From: Fen-1135 sp963705275
Lineage (GTDB): Bacteria; Desulfobacterota; Syntrophia; Syntrophales; UBA2185
Length of the DNA stretch: 64,000 nt
Assembly: GCA_963705275.1 (NCBI GenBank)
Contig: OY970063.1
Span: 744,001-808,000, forward strand
Direction: 5' to 3'
The position numbers and the translations under genes are program-made. Under the pieces are notes generated by a model. It was not told where the DNA came from and did not search any database. It saw only the letters and a program-made list of their open reading frames with translations. Each line of letters starts with the position of its first letter. Position 1 is the first letter of the stretch. This document shows, piece by piece, positions 16,657-26,022 of this stretch.

Positions 16657-16808
16657 CCATGATTCTCCATTTCCGTATGTTGCGACTCCTTGAGAGCAAG
16701 GTATCTAATGCAGCCTCTTTAGTCACTGGATGAAGAAGGTGCCTGCGGGACTATGTCAGGCCGCCAGCTTATAGGAGACAACATCGTGAGCTGCTATTGA
16801 ACTTTGCA

Positions 16809-16837
16809 TTTATACCACAAACCCTAACCGAAGACAA
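16809..16837 (-). promoter_or_regulatory. Promoter of the PAS/LuxR regulator gene
   Basis: TTGTCT (16837-16832), a 17-base spacer and TATAAA (16814-16809) on the minus strand, about 150 bases before the ATG at 16656. Confidence 0.5.
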
Positions 16838-17134
16838 TGAATCTATCGATATCGCGACTGTGGGAATATTGCGGTCAGACATGAGACACTTTTTTCTATC
16901 CCGGAAAGATGCAGATGCCTATCAATAATTTGCAGTCTTTTCAGCGCAATTTGCTCAAGAAAGAGGGGATCTCTTGCTCATAATCCACGGAAGCAGAGAA
17001 GGCATCGCTCATGCCACCCGCAGGAAAGGGTCTTGGCGCGAGGAGACTTCTTCAACTCTTTAAGATGTAATTTTTCCACGCAGCAAGATGGATAAAAGAC
17101 GATTCCTACTGGGAACAATCAGGCGCGTTTATCA

Positions 17135-17163
17135 TTGACAATGCCACCCCTCTCTTCTATACT
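17135..17163 (+). promoter_or_regulatory. Near-consensus sigma70 promoter
   Basis: TTGACA at 17135-17140, a 17-base spacer and TATACT at 17158-17163. It would transcribe the small ORF at 17230, the gene at 17462 and the MBL hydrolase. Confidence 0.65.
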
Positions 17164-17229
17164 TTTTCCCCTTCATAAAGAAGAAAGGTGCAAATGTGCA
17201 GGCCCCTCATTTGACAGAGCCGTTTACAT

Positions 17230-17394
17230 ATGGACAGCCAAGAGATTCATGGAGAGGGAAATTTCAGGATAGATCGGCGCGGATACGATACCGATGATCC
17301 CGTGGCACGCGAGGAGAGGGTCGATGTGTCACCTGCCGGTACGGAGGGAATCTTTATCGATATAGAACATCCCGGATGTGACGGTGAAGAGTGA
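17230..17394 (+). CDS. Possible small protein, 54 aa
   Basis: ATG-initiated frame of 54 codons beginning about 60 bases after the predicted transcription start. Acidic, soluble, one cysteine near the end (EHPGCDGEE). No Shine-Dalgarno is seen and no family is recognised, so it may simply be leader sequence of the next gene. Confidence 0.25.
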   Translation: MDSQEIHGEGNFRIDRRGYDTDDPVAREERVDVSPAGTEGIFIDIEHPGCDGEE

Positions 17395-17461
17395 TATAAG
17401 GGCTAAACTGTCTTTCTTGGCAGAATTGGATAGGTTTTGAGGCGCCTGAAGGGAAACTCAC

Positions 17462-17761
17462 ATGTTTGAGGAAACCGCAAGACAATGGGTTCGCGAGATG
17501 CTCCAGGAAGGCAAATTTGGTGGATACGATGAGGAATTCCTAAAGCAACTAATCAAGGACTACGCACGACAACTTGAAGAGATTTTTACCTGTGAGGTTA
17601 AAAAAAATTTGGAGAAAACAGGGAAAGTGGGAGAATTTGAAAGAATGCTGCTATATGATAGTCAGTATATCAACAAATATTTAAACCAGACTATTCCGGG
17701 TTACCCTGGTTTTCGGATAAATGTTTTCGACAGAGCAAGAAAGATAATCCTTGGTTCTTAA
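17462..17761 (+). CDS. Hypothetical protein, 99 aa
   Basis: Small, mostly helical soluble protein without signal peptide or membrane segment; no family assigned with confidence. The start ATG has GAAGGG upstream. It ends 18 bases before the MBL-fold hydrolase and shares its promoter, suggesting a common role. Confidence 0.65.
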   Translation: MFEETARQWVREMLQEGKFGGYDEEFLKQLIKDYARQLEEIFTCEVKKNLEKTGKVGEFERMLLYDSQYINKYLNQTIPGYPGFRINVFDRARKIILGS

Positions 17762-17779
17762 AGGTCTGGGGCGGCGCGC

Positions 17780-18529
17780 GTGAGAATAATCTTCTTGGGT
17801 ACGAACGGCTGGTATGATACTGACACCGGGAACACTGTCTGTATCCTCATAAGAACAAACGATTATGAGATTATTCTAGATGCAGGAAACGGCCTTTACA
17901 AACTTGACCGGCATATACATGAAGGAATTGGGAAGCCCGCCTACCTCTTCCTCAGCCATTTTCATCTTGATCACATTATAGGGCTGCATACACTGAGTAA
18001 ATTCAGCTTCCCTCACGGTCTCAGTATCTGCGGCCCCATCGGCACAAGAGACACTCTGAAAATATTTGTCAACGACCCCTTCACTGCATCCGTTTCGCGA
18101 CTTCCTTTTTCAGTTACTACTTATGAATTGCCGAATGAACGCAACAAGCTTCCGTTCACGGTTGAAGCCGAAGAACTCAATCACCAGTCACTGACTTTAG
18201 GATACAGATACGAAATAGAAGGAAAGGTAATCAGCTATTGCCCGGACACCGGTTTCTGCGAGAATGCCGTTCATCTGGCCAGATCATCGGATCTTCTGAT
18301 TGCCGAATGTGCATACAAGAGCGGCCAGTTCTCCGAAAGCTGGCCGCATCTGAACCCGGAGACTGCTGCAAGGATTGCAAGGGAGGCGGGCGCAAGGAGC
18401 CTGGCTCTCATTCATTTCGACGCAGAAATATATAAGACCTTGGCAGAAAGGAAGGAGTCAGAAGGTGTGGCCCGAAAAATATTCGAGAATACCTTTATGA
18501 CAGCCGATGATATGGAGATAGACTTATAG
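17780..18529 (+). CDS. MBL-fold metallo-hydrolase
   Basis: 249 residues from a GTG start. The zinc-binding motif H-x-H-x-D-H is seen as SHFHLDH (His60-His65), an acidic metal ligand is expected in ISYCPDTGFC, and a further histidine near the C terminus in ALIHFDAE. The length and arrangement resemble ribonuclease Z- or PhnP-like phosphodiesterases more than beta-lactamases. The substrate is unknown. A broken receiver-domain gene follows 20 bases later. Confidence 0.85.
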   Translation: MRIIFLGTNGWYDTDTGNTVCILIRTNDYEIILDAGNGLYKLDRHIHEGIGKPAYLFLSHFHLDHIIGLHTLSKFSFPHGLSICGPIGTRDTLKIFVNDPFTASVSRLPFSVTTYELPNERNKLPFTVEAEELNHQSLTLGYRYEIEGKVISYCPDTGFCENAVHLARSSDLLIAECAYKSGQFSESWPHLNPETAARIAREAGARSLALIHFDAEIYKTLAERKESEGVARKIFENTFMTADDMEIDL

Positions 18530-18549
18530 TAAATTCTGCGCACTGAGGA

Positions 18550-18813
18550 TTGGGAAGTGCTTTTGCGGCGAGAGATATTTTGGTTGTTGATTATGAAGCT
18601 ACTCTTCGCGATCTGCTGAAGAATGCATTAGTTATCGAAGATTATGATGTGCGGTTAGCAGAAGGATCCGAAACGGCTTTTAAAATTCTAAAGAAAGGAT
18701 GCCGCATAGCCAACCCTCTGCTTTCCTCCCTAATGCCCTGCTTGTTTCTCCAGCCTTGCTTAACTACTTTGGTGGGTATCAATCTTTCAGCCATTATTTT
18801 CCAACCTGCCTGA
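18550..18813 (+). pseudogene. Truncated response-regulator receiver domain
   Basis: The first 45 residues match the start of a receiver domain (DILVVDYEATLRDLLKNALV, then VRLAEGSETAFKILKKG). After about position 18690 the frame continues into unrelated sequence, so the phosphorylation aspartate, the switch residues and the conserved lysine are lost. One of the usual acidic residues after VVD is Tyr. It looks like the decayed 5' end of a regulator that may once have partnered the neighbouring kinase-like gene. Confidence 0.55.
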
Positions 18814-18821
18814 CAGCCTCC

Positions 18822-19661
18822 TCAACCTCTACAGGGAGGTATCAGTACACTGATCGTATTGAAATCATTGACACTACTTATGTCAAAGCAGGCGCTCCAT
18901 TTTCTTAACAGTGAAAAGGCACATAGCAGTTCCCTTTCTCCGGTGCCTCTCAGAGAAGAAGCATTCCTCTGCGTTTCATCAAGCATTATTCTTTTCAGAT
19001 CGTCGGACACGGCGCCCCCCCTATTCTGGATCTTCACACATATCTGTCCATTTTCAAGTTCTGTTGAAATACATAGTTCCTTTGGGACACTGTCCTTCAT
19101 GGCGACCGTCGCATATCTGATCATTGTAGAAAAGGCCAGGGAATAGTCAGCGGGGGCTCCTCTGACTGCCGGTAGGTTTCTATCGAGCCGCAAAGTCTTC
19201 TTGACGCTATGCTTGAATTCCAGATAAAAATCGAAAAAACTCATCTCCAGTTCGATAAGATCGGATAGATTAACTTTCTGCGCAGTCCGATCACCGACCG
19301 CACAAAATTTCCCCATCACGATCTTGAGAAGGCCAGAGAGTCTATCAGCCTCATGCGCTATGGAGTCAACGTCACGGACCAGTTTCTTATTATCCTCCTG
19401 ATAAGATGTATCATTTACTACATCTACTCTCTTCATGATATCCGTTAATTTTCTCTGCAGCAGCCTGGAACGCCCCATGATGCCATTTAAGGGATTAGCA
19501 AAATTGTGAACGATGCCTGGTACAAGTTGTTCAATAAATGTGTCCTGAAATGCTTTCTCCAAAAGGCCGTGAATTTCTTGGTGATTCATATCTTTATTAT
19601 CTTCCTCAGCAAGCTCCATTCTTCTTGTTCCCTGACCTTTGCCGTCTTCGTTAGTCTCCAT
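18822..19661 (-). CDS. Histidine-kinase-like protein with degenerate ATPase domain
   Basis: 279 residues, no transmembrane segment. A dimerisation/H-box is visible as PGIVHNFANPLNGIMG with His52, followed by a long helix. The C-terminal half resembles HATPase_c only in outline. Where the N box should lie the sequence is FSTMIRYATVAMKD without the asparagine, and no D-x-G-x-G box is present. It may have lost catalysis and act as a phosphotransfer or scaffold protein, or be decaying. Convergent with the broken receiver gene. Confidence 0.7.
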   Translation of the reverse strand: METNEDGKGQGTRRMELAEEDNKDMNHQEIHGLLEKAFQDTFIEQLVPGIVHNFANPLNGIMGRSRLLQRKLTDIMKRVDVVNDTSYQEDNKKLVRDVDSIAHEADRLSGLLKIVMGKFCAVGDRTAQKVNLSDLIELEMSFFDFYLEFKHSVKKTLRLDRNLPAVRGAPADYSLAFSTMIRYATVAMKDSVPKELCISTELENGQICVKIQNRGGAVSDDLKRIMLDETQRNASSLRGTGERELLCAFSLLRKWSACFDISSVNDFNTISVLIPPCRG

Positions 19662-20254
19662 CTCACTTCCTATTTATCGATAATCATATTATACAAAACC
19701 TGCCATGTCTTCTCTGCCTTCGCCTCATCGGCAATCCCATGCATAACATAGACTCAAGGAATTGTTCATCAAAATCAATACTAAAGCATGAAAGATGCAT
19801 TTTGTCACGGCATTCGTTGCAATCAGTAGAAAAAACTACTCATATATTCATCATTTCATAATGCCTATGTTTCACGGTAACATAAATTTCGTGAAATATA
19901 CTTCCTTTGTTCCTTCACCGAAGAAACCTTCCAATTCATCCCATACATTGTTCTTGATTATACTACAAGCCTTTGACAATTTGGTAGTGTAAAATATTTC
20001 GTCTAAATTCGTGAGAGACTTTGGGTGGAAAAAGGCGCATTTCCGTTAAAAGGAGAAAGTGCGATTGATCTGGAATCAACGTATCTGCAGTTGAATTGCA
20101 TCAGGCTCCCAAAAGCCCCGCTATATTCCTTGAATCCTCTCTCATGCATAGATCCTATTTTTCTCTTGCAATGGAAATTCTTGTATGTTAAAAACTTCGT
20201 GAAAATCATTGTATACGTCAGTTGGCATATGAATACATGTAAGGGATTTGAGCG
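19662..20254. other. Intergenic region
   Basis: About 590 A/T-rich bases between divergent genes. The only signal is TTGACA at 19973-19978 with TATTTC 16 bases further on, a possible weak promoter for the genes at 20255 and 20531. No gene or RNA is recognised. Confidence 0.4.
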
Positions 20255-20470
20255 ATGACGATTTCGTCTTATAAGACTGATAACATTCTGAAGGCATATA
20301 GCAAGCAGAAAAAGGCCAAGGTCGGAACATCTCAGCAACCCGATGCGCCAAAGGATGCCACATATCCAGACATAGACACTCCGGATACCGGCGACAAGAC
20401 AGCTGCTTACGACAAGATTTCATGCGGCCTGATGGATATTCTCCTGAAATCCAAGAAAGGCAATGACTGA
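20255..20470 (+). CDS. Small hypothetical protein, 71 aa
   Basis: Starts at an ATG with AAGGGA upstream. The N terminus (ISSYKTDNILKAYSKQ) resembles small proteins of the DVU0524/FlgM-associated type found near flagellar or signalling genes, but the match is weak. The rest is polar and probably disordered. It lies 60 bases ahead of the HD-GYP regulator. Confidence 0.5.
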   Translation: MTISSYKTDNILKAYSKQKKAKVGTSQQPDAPKDATYPDIDTPDTGDKTAAYDKISCGLMDILLKSKKGND

Positions 20471-20530
20471 GCCAGATCCCGTACCCTTTTATCCACAGAT
20501 AATACACAAGATAGATCGCGTTTCTTAAGT

Positions 20531-22036
20531 ATGAATGATGTAATTTCGGAAAATAAAAGTATTCTTGTCGTCGATGACGACATCGGCATCAGATCTCTCG
20601 TTGTTGACGCCATAGGTCAGGCTGGTAATTACGCAGTAATAGAGGCGTCCGACGGTGTTGAAGGCCTGGAAAAGCTGAGGCAAAATCATTTTGATATGGT
20701 CATATGCGATGTCATGATGCCCGGCATGAATGGCATGGATCTCCTGGACAAGATAAGAGAAATCAAGCCCACAACGCATGTAATTCTTATTACAGCCTAC
20801 CCTACCATAGGATTGACCGTTTCAGCAATGAAGACCGGCGCAGTGGACTTCCTGGCAAAACCTTTCGATATCGATGACCTCTTATACAAGGTTGACGTCT
20901 ATTTAAGGGCAAAAACCATTTTGTCCGAATACGAAGAACAAACAACGTCCCCTTCTCTGACCACCAGGATAAGTGACCTGTCTACACGTAGCTACATATA
21001 TGACAAGATTGAACTCACAAGAAACAACGACGAGATTTTTCAGGAAATGGTTGATCTTGCCCTGAAGGTCGTCGGCGGAGAAGCCTGTTCAATATTCTTG
21101 TATGATAGAGATCATCACGAATTTGATGCAGTTGTCGTCAAAGGAGTATCACAAACTTTTTTCAAAAGTGTGACTATTCCATCTTTGCATTCCATACTCG
21201 GAGAAACCGTGCAAAAGAGAGAGCCTGTTCTTCGAAATATTATCGCTGATACCGCATATTCATCTGTCATCTGTTCGCCCTTGAAAATGAGAGACCAGAT
21301 CTTTGGCATCATCGCTCTTTCAGGGAAAAGCAACGAACATGTCTATACGGAAAGAGATCTCTACTATATCCAGAGTATTGCCAACAGGGCTTCTCTCAAC
21401 ATTGAGAACAGACTTCTGTATGAAAGTCTGTATACGAATCTCTTAAGCACTTTTCAGTCTCTCGTCGCTTCCATTCAGGCTCGTGATTATTATACAGAAG
21501 AGCACTCCATGAGGGTAAAGGATGTTGTAATTAGAACTGCAGAAGCCATGAATTGCACCCCCAGTGAAATAGAATCACTAAAGATAGCGGCAACGCTGCA
21601 TGATATAGGAAAGATCTCCGTACCCGATGATATCCTGCTGAAACCGGGTCGACTCACTGCTTACGAATTCGATGTTATAAAGAACCACCCTGTGATTGGA
21701 GAAAATATTTTAAGGCCCCTCCCCATCTTGGATACGGAAAGATTGATAATCCGCCATCACCACGAACGGTGGGATGGCAACGGTTATCCCGATGGCCTCA
21801 GCGGTTCCAATATTCCCTTTTTTTCCAGGATACTAACAGTTGCGGATGCTTTCGATGCTATGACTAATAACCGACCATACCGAAAGGCCATGGAGATAGA
21901 CGCAGCTGTTGGCGAGTTGAAAAGAAATGTTAATCGTCAATTTGACGAAGAAATCGTAGACTATTTTATAAGCACTGTTCAAGGAACAACCATTGCGCCC
22001 CGTGGAATTATACCTGGTACTGGACAGCTTGCATAG
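20531..22036 (+). CDS. REC-GAF-HD-GYP response regulator (c-di-GMP phosphodiesterase type)
   Basis: 501 residues in three domains. The receiver domain (10-125) has phosphoacceptor Asp60 in ICDVMMPG and conserved Lys110. A GAF sensor domain follows (about 160-300), then an HD-GYP domain (about 310-485) with LHDIGK (His357-Asp358) and HHHERWDGNGYPDGL (GYP at 418-420). HD-GYP proteins hydrolyse cyclic di-GMP; the full metal-binding set appears present, so activity is likely. It should act in the cytoplasm under control of phosphorylation and GAF ligand. No obvious cognate kinase lies next to it apart from the degenerate one at 18822. Confidence 0.92.
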   Translation: MNDVISENKSILVVDDDIGIRSLVVDAIGQAGNYAVIEASDGVEGLEKLRQNHFDMVICDVMMPGMNGMDLLDKIREIKPTTHVILITAYPTIGLTVSAMKTGAVDFLAKPFDIDDLLYKVDVYLRAKTILSEYEEQTTSPSLTTRISDLSTRSYIYDKIELTRNNDEIFQEMVDLALKVVGGEACSIFLYDRDHHEFDAVVVKGVSQTFFKSVTIPSLHSILGETVQKREPVLRNIIADTAYSSVICSPLKMRDQIFGIIALSGKSNEHVYTERDLYYIQSIANRASLNIENRLLYESLYTNLLSTFQSLVASIQARDYYTEEHSMRVKDVVIRTAEAMNCTPSEIESLKIAATLHDIGKISVPDDILLKPGRLTAYEFDVIKNHPVIGENILRPLPILDTERLIIRHHHERWDGNGYPDGLSGSNIPFFSRILTVADAFDAMTNNRPYRKAMEIDAAVGELKRNVNRQFDEEIVDYFISTVQGTTIAPRGIIPGTGQLA

Positions 22037-22136
22037 CTCGTCTGTCAACGGCAACCAATCCTTGCAACCGTATATATCCTACCTCCCGATGACAAAAGTG
22101 CATTCGCTTACAAACGATCCTGATTAGTCTTTTGCC

Positions 22137-22165
22137 TTGACAACCTGAATGTAAGCCATTATTAA
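22137..22165 (+). promoter_or_regulatory. Sigma70-type promoter of the bactofilin unit
   Basis: TTGACA at 22137-22142, a 17-base spacer and TATTAA at 22160-22165, about 165 bases before the next start codon. The remainder of 22037-22333 shows nothing else. Confidence 0.55.
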
Positions 22166-22333
22166 CATGCGATATAAATATATTAGATAATTTACCTATG
22201 CCTTATAATGTTGTTTTTTTCGCGACTTGGATGGATGAATTCTTCACAAGCAGAGGGAACAAGATGCTCCAAGAAAAAAGCTTCATTCCCGGCAGGCGGA
22301 TTTAGAAGAATCTCTTCGCGAAACCTCTTTTAG

Positions 22334-22975
22334 ATGCACTCAGATAAGAAACAAAAAAAGTTTACCATCATTGTCATTCAAGACGAGCGGCGACTGTGTT
22401 CCTTCAAGCTTCCGGCAAACTTCTTAACTATCTGTCTCGTAACGCTCATCGGCTTATGTATTATAACCTTCGCCGCAGTTCTTCTCCACAACCGAACCGG
22501 CAGTTATAGGGAAGCTGCCACAGCCAATATTGGCACCCACACTAAACCGTCCGATGCTTCCGATGCGGGGAAAAGTGAGGCATCAGCCGATGCGACTACG
22601 GCAAGTACCACTGCGCAATATTACAATTTGTCTATAGAAAATTTTCGAGCGGACTTTGACCTTTCCAGAAGATTATTCCGCTATTCGTTTCTCCTGAAAA
22701 ACAAAACCTCAAAAAATACCCCGGCGTCGGGTTATATCTTCCTCATCCTGAAATCGGAGGGCTTAGGAGCAGAACGTTGGCTTGCTGACCCCCAGACTGC
22801 TCTACCCAATGGAATTCCGCAAAATTTCAAAGATGGCGACCCTTTCTCCATTACCAGACACAAAGTCATAGAGAAGAACATCTCCATAAAGCATGTTTAT
22901 GATTCCGCCTCAATATTCGTCTTCTCGGATGACGGTAAACTTGTATTAAAAGAGAATTTCAGCTTGAAGAACTGA
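22334..22975 (+). CDS. Membrane-anchored hypothetical protein upstream of bactofilin
   Basis: 213 residues. A short basic cytoplasmic N terminus, one transmembrane helix at about 26-48, a low-complexity Ala/Ser/Thr-rich linker (about 55-95) and a periplasmic domain (about 97-213) with beta-rich character. No family recognised. It ends 17 bases before the bactofilin gene, so it is probably an envelope partner of that polymer, analogous to membrane proteins that pair with bactofilins elsewhere. Confidence 0.65.
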   Translation: MHSDKKQKKFTIIVIQDERRLCSFKLPANFLTICLVTLIGLCIITFAAVLLHNRTGSYREAATANIGTHTKPSDASDAGKSEASADATTASTTAQYYNLSIENFRADFDLSRRLFRYSFLLKNKTSKNTPASGYIFLILKSEGLGAERWLADPQTALPNGIPQNFKDGDPFSITRHKVIEKNISIKHVYDSASIFVFSDDGKLVLKENFSLKN

Positions 22976-22992
22976 TGAGAAAAGAAAAATAG

Positions 22993-23361
22993 ATGAAACA
23001 CCTGAAGGTGAAGGCAACAGATAACAATATTTCCATAGTGAACAGGGATTGCAAAATCGAAGGGATTCTGCATTTCAGGGGGCACTTGATTGTCGAAGGA
23101 ATCATAGAAGGGACACTCCTTGCCGAAACTGTTTTCACGGAAAAGAATAGCAAAGTGAAAGCGCAAATACGTGCAGCATCTCTGACCATAGCCGGATATT
23201 TGGAAGGAGAAATTGAAGTCACAGGCACTCTTGCACTTTTGAAATCAGCGGACGTGAGAGGTCATATCAGATGCCGCAACTTAGTCATTGATGAAGGCGG
23301 AATCATAAACGGGAGCGTCAAATTCATATCCGTGGAAAATCCCCAGCTAGACCCCACCTGA
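22993..23361 (+). CDS. Bactofilin
   Basis: 122 residues covering one bactofilin (DUF583) domain: repeating short beta strands of a right-handed beta helix (for example GILHFRGHLIVEGIIEGTLL and AGYLEGEIEVTGTLAL) with glycine at the turns and short flanking tails. Bactofilins self-assemble without nucleotide into filaments that organise cell-wall or polar proteins. The neighbouring protease and polysaccharide-deacetylase genes fit a role in peptidoglycan remodelling. Confidence 0.88.
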   Translation: MKHLKVKATDNNISIVNRDCKIEGILHFRGHLIVEGIIEGTLLAETVFTEKNSKVKAQIRAASLTIAGYLEGEIEVTGTLALLKSADVRGHIRCRNLVIDEGGIINGSVKFISVENPQLDPT

Positions 23362-23707
23362 TTGAACTATGCGATATTCTCGCAGCCTCACTTCTGATAA
23401 TCTTGATAAAGCGCAGTAACCCCGATATGACGTGAGTCAGCTTCTTTAACAGCACAAAAGCGGGGAGTGCGGGTTTTTCGAGAATGAATTGCGCGGGGAA
23501 TCCTCTGAATGGACAGATAATAACGTGCGGCTCAACCGTTCCTTTCTTTGCAAAGTCGGCACGGACGAGCATTTCCAGCACCCATATCTCGTCCGCTCTT
23601 TATGGTACCATTTTAAAAAGATATGGAAAATTGAGTGAAAATAGTGTTATCGTTGGGGTGGTGACTATCTTATAAGGACTGTATCAATATCAGCAGTGGA
23701 GGATTGA
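23362..23707. other. Intergenic region
   Basis: About 345 bases between bactofilin and the S41 protease. Short open frames exist on both strands but show no recognisable protein, and no clear terminator or promoter stands out. Confidence 0.4.
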
Positions 23708-25015
23708 ATGAAGAATCTTTTGCACAAGAGAGCGCTCTTGTCTTTGTGTTTACTTGCCTGCTTACTCATGCTCGGCCCTCAGGGAGATTCTCAAGTATCA
23801 GCGGCACTGGAGCGCAGTTTATACAAGAATCTTAAGACTTTCAATGAAGTACTCGACATGGTGCAGAAGAACTATGTCGAAGAAGTAGATTCAAGAAAAC
23901 TCTTAGAGGGAGCCATTAATGGAATGATGAAGTCCCTGGATCCCCACAGCACCTATATGACAGCCGAAATGTACAAAGATCTCGAGGTGGAAACACGCGG
24001 GACTTTTGGGGGCATCGGTATTGAAATTACAATAAAAAAGGATGTCCTGACGGTTGTTTCTCCCATTGAGGATACTCCGGCCTACAATGCAGGCATCAAA
24101 GCGGGCGACCATATTATACAGATTGACGGAAAATCAACGAAGGACATTACTATAATGGAGGCGGTCAAGAAACTGCGTGGGCCAAAGGATTCAAAGGTAA
24201 CTGTCACCATTGTGCGGGAGGATATGGCCAAGCCGAAAGATTTTGTGATTACGCGCAGCATCATCAAAATAAAAAGCGTTAAATCGAAGATCTACGATGA
24301 TCATTTCGCTTATATCCGGGTATCTTCGTTTCAGGAAAGAACAGCTGATGATCTAAAAAAAATCATGAGGGACATTAAAGCAAAAAATGGCGTTCTTGAA
24401 GGCATCATCTTGGACCTCAGGAATAACCCTGGTGGCTTACTGAACCAGGCGGTGGCAGTCGCCGATGTTTTCCTCAAAGCGGGGGTCATAGTCACAACTA
24501 AGGGAAGAACCAGAAACATGGAAACGAAATCGGTCGCGAAAGACGACGGTGATGAGCCAACGTGTCCTATCATTGCGATGGTTAATGAGGGTACGGCCAG
24601 TGCGGCCGAGATTGTGTCAGGGGCGCTCCAGGACAACGGGAGGGGATTGGTACTCGGTACCCAGACCTTTGGAAAAGGATCGGTGCAGACTGTTATTCCC
24701 CTCGAAGACGGATCCGCCCTGAAACTAACCACAGCGAAATACTATACGCCAAGCGGGCGATCTATCCAGGCTGAGGGAATAAAACCGGATATCATCGTAA
24801 AGCATATCAGACCTTCTGAGGAAAAAGAAACGACGGATGATTTCATCAGGGAACGAGACCTCAAGGGTCACATCAAGCCGAAGAAAGAAAATGATGCAGA
24901 CAAAGCTGAAAGCGCGAAAAAAGAGCAGGACATCCTAAAGCAGGATAATCAGCTAAAGAGCGCATTGGATATTATAAAAAGCTGGGATATAATGAAAAAG
25001 AATCTGAAGGGCTGA
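23708..25015 (+). CDS. ctpA: S41-family carboxy-terminal processing protease
   Basis: 435 residues. Signal peptide (1-33), PDZ domain at about 97-180 (FGGIGIEI, IKAGDHIIQIDGK), then the tail-specific protease domain with nucleophile Ser298 in NEGTASAAEIVSG and general base Lys323 in FGKGSVQ. The start ATG follows GGAGG. Periplasmic; this class trims C termini of envelope proteins and in Gram-negatives often controls peptidoglycan hydrolases. The tail from residue 385 is Lys/Glu-rich. A divergent polysaccharide deacetylase follows 33 bases later, a common pairing with CtpA. Confidence 0.93.
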   Translation: MKNLLHKRALLSLCLLACLLMLGPQGDSQVSAALERSLYKNLKTFNEVLDMVQKNYVEEVDSRKLLEGAINGMMKSLDPHSTYMTAEMYKDLEVETRGTFGGIGIEITIKKDVLTVVSPIEDTPAYNAGIKAGDHIIQIDGKSTKDITIMEAVKKLRGPKDSKVTVTIVREDMAKPKDFVITRSIIKIKSVKSKIYDDHFAYIRVSSFQERTADDLKKIMRDIKAKNGVLEGIILDLRNNPGGLLNQAVAVADVFLKAGVIVTTKGRTRNMETKSVAKDDGDEPTCPIIAMVNEGTASAAEIVSGALQDNGRGLVLGTQTFGKGSVQTVIPLEDGSALKLTTAKYYTPSGRSIQAEGIKPDIIVKHIRPSEEKETTDDFIRERDLKGHIKPKKENDADKAESAKKEQDILKQDNQLKSALDIIKSWDIMKKNLKG

Positions 25016-25048
25016 CGTGGAGTTCAACCCGGCGGAAGCTAATAGACT

Positions 25049-25945
25049 ATGAGGCGAAAAAGGGGGGTGACGGTACTTGTCATAATTTTAGCAGTCATAA
25101 TTTCTGCTATGGCGCTATACCTGTACCGTGCCGGGAACCAGGAGGCGAAGGAAGGGAAATATGTCACAAAGGGTGGGCAAGGGGATGCTCTCAAGGAAAC
25201 GCCCTCGCGAAATATACAGATACAGGGAAAATATGAGCCGGACAGCGCAGTCCCTAAAGATAAAATTAGCCAGTCAAGAAAAAGGATCGCAATTCTCATA
25301 GATGACATTGGTTATGATCTTTCGTCGCTTAATGAACTTCTCCAGATAGATGCCCCCCTGACCTTTGCCATTCTCCCTCACTATGCGCATTCAATCGATG
25401 CAGCAAATATTTTGCACGAAGCGAAAAGAGAAATCCTTCTCCACCTCCCGATGGAACCTCATACTTTTCCGGATGAAAACCCGGGCATGGGAGCCCTTTT
25501 TCTGAGCATGAGTGATCGGCAAATCAAGGAGACGGTTGACCGAGATATCGACGCAATTCCCCATCTCTCAGGTGTAAACAATCATATGGGATCGAAGTTT
25601 ATGGAGGATGAATCAAAGCTCGATATTGTATTTAGACAACTCAAGAAAAGGAATCTTTATTTTGTAGATAGCCGGACGACCTCGCTGTCCAAGGGTCCGA
25701 AAATTGCCAGGAAGTTAGGACTTCGATTTATCTCAAGAAGAGTGTTCATTGATAATGACAATAACTACATGACGATTTTTCGAAATTTGACGACCCGAAT
25801 CGACGAGGAATTTGACCATACATCGGAAGCTATGGTAATGATAGGACATCCCCATATGAGAACTATTCAGGCTCTGAAGGAGGCAATACCCGTTCTAAAA
25901 GCTCGCGGCATTGATATTGTTCCTGTATCCGCGCTTGTCCAGTAA
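25049..25945 (+). CDS. Divergent polysaccharide deacetylase family protein (YibQ-like)
   Basis: 298 residues. One N-terminal membrane anchor (about 8-26), a polar linker to about residue 77, then the DUF610/YibQ domain: AILIDDIGYD, LTFAILPHYAHS, EILLHLPMEP and a GHPHMRT segment near the end, the expected order of NodB-like metal-site motifs in this divergent branch. Probably periplasmic and acting on wall glycans; activity of the family is not well defined. Operon with ctpA. Confidence 0.88.
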   Translation: MRRKRGVTVLVIILAVIISAMALYLYRAGNQEAKEGKYVTKGGQGDALKETPSRNIQIQGKYEPDSAVPKDKISQSRKRIAILIDDIGYDLSSLNELLQIDAPLTFAILPHYAHSIDAANILHEAKREILLHLPMEPHTFPDENPGMGALFLSMSDRQIKETVDRDIDAIPHLSGVNNHMGSKFMEDESKLDIVFRQLKKRNLYFVDSRTTSLSKGPKIARKLGLRFISRRVFIDNDNNYMTIFRNLTTRIDEEFDHTSEAMVMIGHPHMRTIQALKEAIPVLKARGIDIVPVSALVQ

Positions 25946-26022
25946 TCTCCGAATACGACAAGCTGTTCCTATGCCGTTGCCTGGGTCTTCTCGAAACAAT
26001 TGAGATGGTATGAATCATTAGA

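Larger units (their letters stand above)
16657..17229. other. Intergenic region with divergent promoters
   Basis: About 570 bases between divergent genes. It contains the minus-strand promoter 16809-16837 and the plus-strand promoter 17135-17163. No coding sequence or known RNA is recognisable. Confidence 0.5.

Noticed and set aside
23324..23675. Small reading frames between bactofilin and ctpA
   Set aside because: One overlaps the bactofilin 3' end and neither resembles a protein family or has a start signal.
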